Positions 43,700 through 53,300 of a stretch of 64,000 nucleotides of DNA are shown piece by piece. The notes beneath the pieces are model-generated. The model made no database searches and had not been told where the DNA came from. It saw only the letters and a list, made by a program, of their open reading frames with translations. The stretch spans positions 1,668,501-1,732,500 of the forward strand of contig OY752144.1 in the NCBI GenBank assembly GCA_963573315.1. The letters are read 5' to 3'. How positions within the stretch are numbered: the stretch's first letter is position 1; every line of letters starts with the position of its first letter. The position numbers were made by a program, and so were the translations under genes. This DNA comes from Entomortierella parvispora. Lineage: Eukaryota; Mortierellomycota; Mortierellomycetes; Mortierellales; Mortierellaceae.

Positions 43700-45019
43700 G
43701 GTTTGTGTTAGGTATTGAAGAGGAGTGTGTTGTGGAAAAGACTGCTGTATATGGAGAAAGGAAGAGGTAGAGGCAGGGCAGAGAGGTCAATGAGCAAGGA
43801 GAAGATGGAAGTGGGGAGGATAGAAGACGAAAAAAAATATTGGAGGATGAAAGGGGGGAGAGTTGGTGGGAAGGCGCTTTTATTACGGAAGACGGGCGGA
43901 ATTAGATTTCGTTATTGTGACAAATTGAATAGTGTCTACAATACAAGTTTACAACACTATGCGCCTCGAGTTCACAGTGTGGGTAAAGTCATCTCCGCCT
44001 CTTATTTTTTTTTTTTTTTTTTTTGCAAAGCGAAGTTAACGGAAGATCAGTCGCAGTTTTTTCTGGATCTTCCAGGTGCGCACTCGCTGTGCCGTTTGTT
44101 ATCTCCGTCTCTTGGGTACCACTACCGTTTCGAGCATTTGAACAGATCCCAGTTTGCAACTGCTTCTTGTCACAGTAAGGGTGCACTATGTATGTCCTGT
44201 GGGCTCTCATATCTGTGTCACACAGATATCATATCTCTTCATCTGTGGAACACTACACTCAACGCCGTCTGCTCCAGTGACGAATATGTGCAGTTATATA
44301 GTTCCACTTTTTCTTTACTCAGTTGTGCGAATCTTCGAAAATGCTGCGAGCATCATCCAGCGCCAAAGGCATACCATCTGACATGATGGGATATTTCCCC
44401 TGAGTATCGATGCCCTGTCTAAAATTGGAGGAATTATTGCAAACGAAGATCGGCTCGATCCCACAGCTCAAAGAAACCCAGCGAATCACCGCCTTGATGG
44501 AACCACGGCTCCTTTGCCTTTCCCAAACCTTGAGTGTTTTTTGATTTTTGATCTAACGATCTCCGTGGCGGGCTAACAAAATACGTAGGTCCGATGCTTT
44601 TTATCCCTGGTCGCACCACAATTTGTACTGCCGGCAGCTTCGGCCGAAAGTGCGACAGTCGCCAGGACAAATGGAGCCATCAAGGCACTTGAAGGCTGCA
44701 CACGGTTACCTCCACAAAATTGGTTTTCCGTTCTTACCACCCACTTCAAATACACATGTGACATTTGGGCATCTTCATGACCTTGGGATACAGTGACAGT
44801 ATTTTGCTGTCGAACCGGCAAACTTTGACTGCAAATGGGTGTCTTTCTCCAATCATTTCATTTTGGTGGCGTGTCCGAAAAGTGCCTAGTGGCTTAGATA
44901 AATTTTGGTAGGCAATAATAACCTCGTTTGGCTAAGCCACCAGACGGGTCCTGCCTTGATGAGCCGTGTGCATGATGCTCAATCAACCACATTCTCCTTC
45001 AGCTCCCTCACCCTACGCA
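43700..45019. other. Gene-free interval between UNC93-like and MRPL22 genes
   Basis: No supported gene. Purine-rich leader DNA lies upstream of the UNC93-like gene (43750-43870). A poly-T run lies near 44006-44023. A 21-nt odd palindrome, ATATCTGTGT-C-ACACAGATAT, lies at 44209-44229. Several frames of 70-220 codons are open but show no domain, start context or splice structure. Confidence 0.45.
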
Positions 45020-46124
45020 ATGTTTAATGCTCTGAAATCAGCACTGCGAACACAGCAGCCTACTTCGGCTCTCCGGAGGTACAACTCATTTGGATCCCTT
45101 TCAGGTGTCGTGCTGGCAAGCAGAGAAGTCTCGGACGCTTGACACCATTACAGGGCAAACCGGCTCGCCTGCGTGCAACCATGCGACTATATTCACAGAA
45201 TCTAACCTCCATCTACTTTGCATTTTTAGTCTGAACCCGATCACTACTCGCGGATTTCAAGCTTTTGGCAGTCGCTTTGCGGAGCAAAAAAATACTATGA
45301 ACCCCATCAAGCCAGAGCTGGGAGCTTCATCCTTGTTCGGCGATGTTAGCTCACATGTCAACCAGGTTCCTGTTGAACAGGGCGGAAAGGCTACCGCTAA
45401 AGAGGTAAACCTCAGCGAATGAGCTGTATGTCATGGGTAGAAGGCGGGAATGGCAATCAAAGCTACATGCCAGATTCTTTGTTCAGTGTTGGCTCTGGAG
45501 TACAAGGCATCGACGTTCTGCGGATCTCCGCTATATGATATACCGTTCTAAAATTTAGTTTTGTCATGTTCAGTACCAATTTTCAACCGCCAACTTCAAA
45601 ACTAGCACCAAAAAACTTCGTTTGCTCGCCAACCAGATCAAAGGGCTCGACATCCAGAACGCCATCAACCAAATGGAATTCTCACAGAAGCGTCCCGGAA
45701 AGCGAATCATGAACACGTTGGCATTTGCTCGCACCAATGCCACCACACAGGAAAAGTATGCCATGGATGCAGGAAAACTCTATGTTGGTATGTGCACATC
45801 TGCTACAAGGAGTCAGTCAAGAAGTACCGGATGATATGAGGGCCAAGACTTATGTTCTTATTGATTGTCCTGATAGATCGTGCTTGGGTGGGCAAGGGGA
45901 TCTACCATCGTCGTATTAAGACACATGCGCGCGGAAAGTTCGGAGTGATGCACCATCCAACAGCACATTTGAAGTTTACTCTCAAAGAGCGAGTTCCAGA
46001 GACCCAGGAGGCAGGACGGGCTACGCGGAGAGACATTCGTGGGTGGAAGCAGACTAAGAAAGTCTGGATGCCTTTGATCGAGGATAAGCCTATCTACAAC
46101 CCTTCTCGTGTCTACAATTGGTAG
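45020..46124 (+). CDS. MRPL22: Mitochondrial ribosomal protein uL22m
   Basis: This large-subunit mitoribosomal protein lines the peptide exit tunnel. Four exons (45020..45078, 45230..45404, 45574..45787, 45877..46124) give 231 residues. The N-terminus MFNALKSALRTQQPTSALR is a mitochondrial presequence. The uL22 core reads TSTKKLRLLANQIKGLDIQN, then MEFSQKRPGKRIMNTLAFA, and after intron 3 DRAWVGKGIYHRRIKTHARG with GVMHHPTAHLKFTLKE, the conserved beta-hairpin region. Exon 1 must end at CGGAG|GTACAA, since a later donor would bring a stop in frame. The next gene, CCT7, begins 133 bp downstream on the same strand. Confidence 0.92.
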
Positions 46125-46257
46125 AGAGCTGTCTTCCCACCTAGAAAATAAACAATCATGTCCCATTTAAGCCCCTTAATTTAGCGCTTAAATGTTCTGT
46201 CTTCATTAATTCGTTCATTCTCTCTCAATCACGTTTCCATCCCATCCGTTCCTTATA

Positions 46258-48350
46258 ATGTCGCGCCAACAGCAAATGATGGTAAACAAATGCTCAACTT
46301 GTCTAAATAAGCCGCACAAGAGACATTGATCTAGATGCGACCCGCCTGAGAAGCCATATTCAGCCGTTGATAAACTCTGTCAACTTTGCCGGCATCTGAA
46401 GGCATCTTGGAGAATGCATTCAGGCTGAAGGGCGCAGTCGGTGAAGCTTTCATGTTCGTTTGTTGGAAGGAACACGGTTGCTCATGGCTTCTTCACCTTC
46501 TATTTTATAGCAACCGCAAATCATCCTTCTCAAGGATGGAACTGACTCTTCTCAGGGGAAAGGCCAGCTTCTCTCCAATATCAACGCCTGTTTGGCCGTT
46601 GTTGATACTGTTCGTACGACTCTTGGACCGCGAGGCATGGATAAACTAATTGTTGATGAGAAGGGTATGTCCACTTCAACATCTCATGTCGATCTTGTGC
46701 ACTCTAAATCGCGTTTGACTCACTCACCGCGTTACTTTTATAAAGGTTCTGTAACTATCTCCAACGACGGTGCCACCATCATGAAGCTACTTGATATTGT
46801 TCACCCGGCTGCAAAGACATTGGTGGATATTGCGCGTTCGCAAGATGCAGAGGTTGGAGATGGAACAACATCTGTTGTGTTGCTTGCAGGGGAACTGCTC
46901 AAGGAAATCCGGCCCTACATCGAAGAGGGTGTGAACCCGCAGGTGATCATCAAAGGCTACAGGAAAGCGGCCCAACTAGCGATCAATAAGGTCAAAGAGA
47001 TTGCTGTCAGGATTGAGCGCAAGGATGAGGCAGAGTTCCGCTCATTGCTGGAGAAGTGTGCGGCGACTGCTATGTCTTCCAAGCTCATTCATTCTCAAAC
47101 GGATTTCTTCACAAAGATGGTGGTAGACGCTGTCTTGCACTTGGATCAAGAGGAATTGGACGAGAACCTCATTGGAATGAAGAAAGTTGCTGGAGGGGCC
47201 ATGCAGGACTCATTGCTGGTTGATGGCGTTGCCTTCAAAAAGACTTTTTCGTATGCTGGGTTTGAGCAGCAGCCAAAAAGCTTCAAGAACCCCAAGGTCC
47301 TCTCCTTGAATGTCGAGCTGGAACTGAAAGCAGAGAGAGACAATGCTGAAGTCCGAGTCGAAGCCGTTGATGTAAGCTGCGCTTCCATCGAATTAATTCG
47401 CTGATAATCATCTCTTTTAGGAGCACTCCGACAATTTGCGCAATATCTTTGTGTGTGACAACTAACCGACATATGTTTTTTTCTGTTCTTAGGAGTATCA
47501 AAAAATCGTGGATGCCGAGTGGAAGATTATTTATGACAAGCTTGAGGCGATTGTGAACACTGGAGCTAAGGTGGTACTCTCTAAGCTGCCAATCGGAGAT
47601 CTAGCGACTCAATACTTCGCAGATCGTGACATATTTTGTGCGGGCCGCGTTCCTGCCTCCGACCTTAACAGGGTTGTCCAGGCTGTTGGAGGCTCGATTC
47701 AGTCAACATGTAGGGACATTGAGGAGAAGCATTTGGGACATTGCGAAAGCTTCGAGGAGAAACAAATTGGGGGTGAACGGTTCAACTTTTTCCAGGGCTG
47801 CACAAGGGCGAAGACTTGCACTCTGATCCTTCGCGGTGGGGCTGAGCAATTCATTGCCGAAGTAGAGCGATCGTTACATGATGCCATCATGATTGTCCGT
47901 CGCGCCATCAAGAACTCACTGGTGGTTGCGGGAGGCGGTGCGACCGAAATGGAAATCTCCAAGTATTTAAGGGACCACTCGCGCTCGATTGCAGGAAAGC
48001 AGCAGTTGATTATTGGGGCTTTTGCTAGAGCTTTGGAGGTGATTCCTCGCCAGCTTTGTGACAATGCTGGATTCGACGCGACAGATATTTTGAACAAGCT
48101 GCGAATGAAGCATGCTCTGGGTGAGATGTGGTGTGGTGTCGATATCGAATCCGAGTCGATTGCAGACAACATGAAGGCCTTTGTATGGGAGCCAGCACTC
48201 GTCAAGACCAATGCAATGGCAGCAGCAACAGAGGCTGCGTGTTTGATTTTATCCGTGGACGAAACCGTGAAGAGTCCTGGGTCTCAGAATCCAGCAGCCA
48301 ATGCGCGTGGTGCTCCTCGTGGTCGAGGACGAGGTGTTCCTCGACGATAG
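46258..48350 (+). CDS. CCT7: T-complex chaperonin subunit eta (CCT7)
   Basis: This is one of eight paralogous subunits of the cytosolic CCT/TRiC chaperonin that folds actin and tubulin. Four exons (46258..46281, 46511..46664, 46746..47371, 47493..48350) give 553 residues, the normal length. ATP-binding motifs are visible: [42 protein letters not shown] and, near the C-terminus, [16 protein letters not shown]. Eta-specific stretches [16 protein letters not shown] and FCAGRVP, and the C-terminal [10 protein letters not shown] tail, identify the subunit. The first exon is only 24 nt. Joins are all in phase. Confidence 0.97.
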
Positions 48351-49975
48351 AATTCATGAGAACCACACATGAAAAAATAAGAGAGTCCTTATCCGGTCCA
48401 ATAAAGTTGGAAGTGGCTGGAAAAGAATTGACATGGGATTTGGGCTCAATCCCTAAAAAATCCCTAAAAATCCCTAAAAATCCCTAAAAATCCCTACACC
48501 TCGACGATCGGGTTGGCAACCACTCCCCATATTGAAATTTTGTTAAGAAAACCGATGATTTCCGTTAAGGAGCCGGACTCTGGGCCTTCGGGCTCTTCAC
48601 AATATGAGTGTAGAGAGAGAAAAAGGATTTTACATGGGATTTCTGCGGACTTTACAGCCACGTAATTTCAAATAAATGGTCACGTGATATAAATTCATTC
48701 ATATGGGTGCACTTATTTATCCAAGAAGAATCGCAGTCATTATTTTGAAACCAACGATGTATGTGAATCATTTCACAACCCTTTCCCAACTTGTGAAAAC
48801 AGATTCACAGCGCACAAATGGGCAGGCGATCCTGTCATCGGTGCGAGATTGTCCTTCAGCTAACACTACGCCAAGTCCTCGCGATTATCCTCCAGGTGCG
48901 CGTTGGCCACTTCAAACTCTGCTTACACCGAGATCCTTGAGGCACCCGTCGGCCCTGCTGAGTTCTCAAAGTTTTTCAACGTCTGGTCACTATGATAGAA
49001 CTCGAACAACATTTCTCGCACGTCCAGTCCGTCGCGCTTTACCAGAGGGTGAGGTAGTTTCTCCTCAGGCGAGTCCATATAGGAATATAGCCTCTTCAGA
49101 ACCATCTTGACTTTTTGCATAATAGCCAATGTTCACTTGGAGTAATCAACAGGGAGAAAGACGGGCCAGATAGTCAGGTGCATGGTCATGTCCAGCACTC
49201 CTGACCCCAAAGCAAAAGGCGAAGTTTTTGGATGCAGCCTGGTTGACATGCTGCCGCAAAGAGCAAATAAAGTTCTTGTGGCCATTCTCAAAGAATAGAG
49301 CAACGATGCCACACACAAAAGGTGCAGTTCATTGTGGAAACAACCGAGAGGACAGATGGCCAAGGGGTGTGGTCCTTTTTCACTGATGAACTGTGATGCA
49401 ACAAAAGAAAAAATCGCCGCCCTCGCTCCCTCGCCTTTTCTGCGTATCTTTTTATTTTTTGTTCTCTTTCTCTCTTGCCTCTTTATCTTTTCTCCCATTC
49501 TTGTTCTCGTCAACGCACTTGCACACGCACTTGCACACGCACTTGCACACGCTTTTTACATATTCTCCTAACACCCCCATCCCAGCAACCGCTTCCCTCC
49601 CAGGTTCACTCTTCACATATTTCCCTCACTTTTCATTATACACACGGTTTCTTGTCCCCGCACGCGAGGTATACTTTGCTCGCGTTGTTTCGCTTGCTGC
49701 CAATCCAGTACGATAGGGTCAACGTACTCATACTGATTCTTTAGTAGTTGCTCTCTGCCCACTCGACTTATTGAAAGGTCAACTATCGCCTATCATATAC
49801 GGCCGACATCAGGCAATGTACTGTACAGCGAGTGCCAATGAGCATACTTTCAACTAGGTACGCATATCAAGAATCTGACCAGAAAAGCTTTTTTTATTGT
49901 TTTATCGCGTCCTTAGTGGCATCAATCGTCTCGTAGACCTCCAAGTCAATTGCCCACGATTGGAGCTCTCCTAAA
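48351..49975. other. Gene-free interval with short tandem repeats
   Basis: A TCCCTAAAAA unit (about 10 bp) repeats four to five times at 48450-48496. GCACTTGCACAC repeats three times exactly at 49515-49550. A minus-strand frame from an ATG at 49120 down to 48923 encodes 65 residues beginning MQKVKMVLKRLYSYMD. It looks protein-like but has no recognised family or splice partner. The last 160 bases hold the candidate left end of the nuclease element. Confidence 0.4.
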
Positions 49976-51830
49976 ATGGGTGGCCCTGGCCTTTTGGCGG
50001 TCGTTGGCACAGCAAAGGAACTCCCCAAAGTTGATCTGCCAGAGTGCAAGATCCTCGTCGATGTCGGATCGTTTTATCCATTTCTGGTCCGTTCTGTCTA
50101 GAACAGCAAGATGGGCAAACCAGAAGAATACGCCGCTATTTGGATCCTGAACAAGTTCAATGTCCCTGATGTCGTGTTCTTTATGACGGCCATGGCAACG
50201 AAGAGAAGCATGCCACAAGCATGGCGCGACGTGACAACAAGGCCGAACTGGATAATGCGGAAACCATTGTCGATCGGATGAAGGATAGAGCTAACAGCGG
50301 GGCTAGTATCAAGAAGGCCGACTACAAGACCTGCACAAAGCTCTTAAAGTCTTGCACATCCCTCACCCACGACTTTAAGGATAAGCTTTGCAAGCAGATG
50401 GCATCACAACTAGCACAATGTCTTGACAACGACTATCGGCTTCTTCAGACTACTAAACAATCTCTGCGCCGTGATCTGGCAAAAAAACGCATGAGAGGAG
50501 CGCCTCTTGGAATGACCGATCCTGAGCTGGAGGATTATGTCAGGTCCATAGCCGGTCAGAAAGTCAAGCTGGTCGACGGCGAGGCCGATCTCGCAATCGT
50601 CCGCCGGGCCAAGCAGCTGGTTGACACTGAGTTTGTCGTAGTCGGCAATGACTGTGACTATGCCATCCATCCGTCGATTCCGATCCTTTTACGACCCTCT
50701 GGCAAAAAGTACATTCAGTACAAGATTGATGAACTTTTGGCGAAATCAGAGTGGATCCGAGCTCAGTTCACAGCGTTGGGTTGTGTATCCATAACGGACT
50801 ACAGCGCGAACCTGTTTGGCCTTGGCATCGTGACAAACTCACGGATTATCAAGTCCTTCCCAGCATGTAAGTTACACATCCGTTGCATTTGTGCCCCCAA
50901 ACATTCCACCGGAGTGCACATCAAGCAAAGTTACTAAATATCTTTTATGCCACTTTTCTACAGACAACTTTGTGAGCACCGAGGATAATGCGCGTGAGAT
51001 CCTAAAGAATTACTATGCAAATGACAATGTACTGGCAGCCCTCGGAAAAATTGAACCCTCTAACAAAGAAATGACGGAAAAGCAGCGAGAGGCATCAAAG
51101 AGGATATTCACCGAAAGCCAAGAGACCCTACTTAGTACAGAAGTGAAGGATGACAGAGCGGCATTGGTGAATGAGACGCTGAAACGAGTGATGGACCTGA
51201 AGGCGCGCATGCTTGAGGCCAGTAGGCTTCGTCGCCAGGTACTCAAAACCCGAAAGGAAAAGTCAATACACCAGTAAGTCATCAATGTCAGAACTACTGA
51301 CGATAGAGCCACAACTGAAAACCTCATCTTGTTTACACTTCATTTTTTATATTGACACCGTTGATCGCAAATAGAAAAGTACAAGGGAAAGAGGTATAAC
51401 CGCTTCAAGACTGTCCAGTGCCCTCCTCGCGATGACCCATTACATGCAAACCATGCACTCTCAGCCGTCCAAACTGCTTTGGGGATCATACCTGCCCAGA
51501 ATCCAATTCAAAGCCCTATCCAGAGTCTCTCGGTCCAGCCGCCAGTACAAGTCCAGTACCCCAACATCTTTGTTCAGGGTCAGGCTCAATCGTCGAACCA
51601 AGGTCTTTTCATTACTCCCGCGTTCCAGGGCCCTCCTGCCAGTCTTTCTACCCTGAAAACACCTGAAATTCCTGATGTCACCATGCTGGATGTCAGTACG
51701 ACCCCCGACCCTGCTGAACGTCGAAGGCTCCATTGCCAAAGTGTTGACACATGCCGATCAATACGTGATGAGAACATGAGCATCCGTGCAAGGGCTGCAA
51801 AGACGAGCACACGAGCAAAGGTTTTGGCAA
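49976..51830 (+). pseudogene. XPG/FEN1-type PIN-domain nuclease region, frame-broken
   Basis: From ATG 49976 the frame gives MGGPGLLAVVG and ILVDVGSFYPFLV, matching the XPG N-terminal motif with its first Asp. A TAG interrupts at 50099-50101, the same frame continues (KPEEYAAIWILNKFNVPDVV), and the next block LYDGHGNEEKHA (second Asp motif) is in another frame at about 50170. The frame then runs through an ATG at 50221 to the XPG-I motifs DGEADLAIVRRAK and VVVGNDCDYAIHP, so the Glu and Asp metal ligands are kept. RPSGKKYIQYKIDELL and a YSANLFGLG helix-turn follow. An intron (50867..50963) joins cleanly. The next intron (51274..51374) has good borders but would shift frame before KGKRYNRFKTVQ. 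Another shift near 51765 precedes HPCKGCKDEHTSKGFG. The family is recognised by motif order. The product cannot be made intact from this copy. Confidence 0.72.
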
Positions 51831-51831
51831 A

Positions 51832-53300
51832 ATGCCTTCCAAGCAGTTTGCCATCAAAGTACACTGTGTCGGAGGGGCAGGCATACAAGATAATGTTGCC
51901 CCTGGGGATCCGCCAAAGGATATGGAATTCAAGCCATTCAAGCCATTCGATCCAGACTATGGCCAAAAGAACAAAGACCCCAAGAGCCCACCCGAGGCCA
52001 AGCCCAAGACCAAGCCCAAGCAGAGCCAAAAGAAGACGACACGAAAACCTGCAAAGTCTCCCAAGACGCCCAAGACTCCGAAGGCATCCAAGGCCGCCAA
52101 TCCACCCAGCAAGCCTGCCCTCCAGAAAACATTCTTTGCCAAAAGCCTGACCGGTCGCCACGCACACAAAACATTGAACATGGGCCAACTGGGGCGAAAT
52201 ATTGAAAGGGCGATCGAGGCTTCGTGGTTGGACGCGCACTCAGCGGAAACAGCGGACAATACTACAAGGAAATTGACAAAATCAGACGTCAGGCTGGCAG
52301 TTGTCATGACTATACGGCGCATTGTTCGGGTATCCAACGAGCTGTTGCGCCATGGGCAGGGCGCGATTGCGCTGTACATCAACAGTGAGGATGATCTACG
52401 GCCCTTGAAAGAAGCTTTGTTTCTGACAAAGAAAGAAAAAGAGACCGCTAAAGCCGCTAAAGTCAAGGCCACTGCTGCCGAAGCCGACCCTAACAATATT
52501 CATGCCGCTGCTACCTCCGCCGCCGCCGCCGCCGCTGCCGCCAATGCCGACGTCGACAACATAATCATGAGTGCGGGCAAGAAGCGATTAGCAAATATTG
52601 AAAAGAAAAAAGGCTCACGTCGTCCCAAGGGTAGCAAAAAGATAACCGTCGACACGTCTGGCCCTGGCCCAACCAGCATGGACATTGACACGCTTGCCCT
52701 TGGTCTTACCGACATGGATATGGATATGTCTAGCCCTGGTCCCATGGACATGGACATTGACGCGCCTGCTCTCGCCCCAGTCTCGAGCCCCAAAGAGGAT
52801 GTGCACTCTGATGATGAGATCACCACAGACAATGAGGAGGATGAACCCGAAGAAGAGGACGGCGATGCCTTTGACGAGGACGAAACTGGGGACGGTGACG
52901 ACGACGAGAGAGACACTAAAGACGAATCGGGAATAAAAGGGGACAATGGTAACTTTGTGTCATCTCTGCTCACGTATCTCCGGCGCGTTTCGAATCTGGG
53001 CAAAAACTCTGAGCACAAGGACTTCAAAAGTATTTGCTCGTCCTACGTCACTGAAGCCGAGTTTAAAGAGTCCAGTCTCCTCCTCTTGAGAAAGGACCAA
53101 GGCAGAGAGTACCAAGAGGTGCATCTGGACGGTGGTATTGTGTCTGAGCTGGGCATCCGTTTGGCATGTCAGTTGAGAAGGTACTTTATTGACCAAGCGG
53201 CCGGCATTGCGAAAGTCTTCCGCAGTCCTCTATAAGGAACAGGTACATCAGGCTAAGCGAACTCGACCTTTGGGCTCATTTCCAGTGAGTTCGGAATATA
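51832..53300 (+). pseudogene. Charged linker and helical middle region of the composite nuclease
   Basis: The frame from 51832 to a TAA at 53233-53235 encodes about 467 residues. First come FKPFKPFDPDYGQKNK and Lys/Pro repeats (PKTPKTPKASKAANPPSKPA), possibly nucleic-acid-binding. A helical block follows (RLAVVMTIRRIVRVSNELLR). Then come an Ala run, Met/Asp repeats (DMDMD), a very acidic stretch (DDEITTDNEEDEPEEEDGD), and a helical segment ending RLACQLRRYFIDQAAG. Reading then jumps frame near 53230, and a TGA at about 53291 precedes VRNIFNFIKVIRNSDF. The helical blocks fit the region between PIN and RuvC domains in related fungal proteins as I remember them; that recollection is not a database result. 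Confidence 0.55.

Noticed and set aside
43715..44386. 223-codon plus-strand frame
   Set aside because: It begins in the purine-rich leader of the UNC93-like gene, crosses a poly-T run and shows no domain or splice structure.
44572..44821. 82-codon minus-strand frame with a hydrophobic patch
   Set aside because: There is no credible start context, splice partner or family, so it is likely chance.
47420..47470. Alternative exon starting GAGCACTCC in the last CCT7 intron
   Set aside because: The conserved reading [15 protein letters not shown] is obtained only by joining 47371 to 47493.
48450..48496. TCCCTAAAAA repeat as internal telomere-like sequence
   Set aside because: Only four to five units of about 10 bp, AT-rich and unlike TTAGGG. 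A simple tandem repeat explains it.
48703..49110. 135-codon plus-strand frame downstream of CCT7
   Set aside because: Composition is Ser/Pro/Thr/Arg-rich with no recognised motif. The opposite-strand 65-codon frame is equally unsupported.
49515..49550. GCACTTGCACAC x3 as a CRISPR-like or regulatory array
   Set aside because: Units are contiguous with no spacers. It is a short minisatellite.
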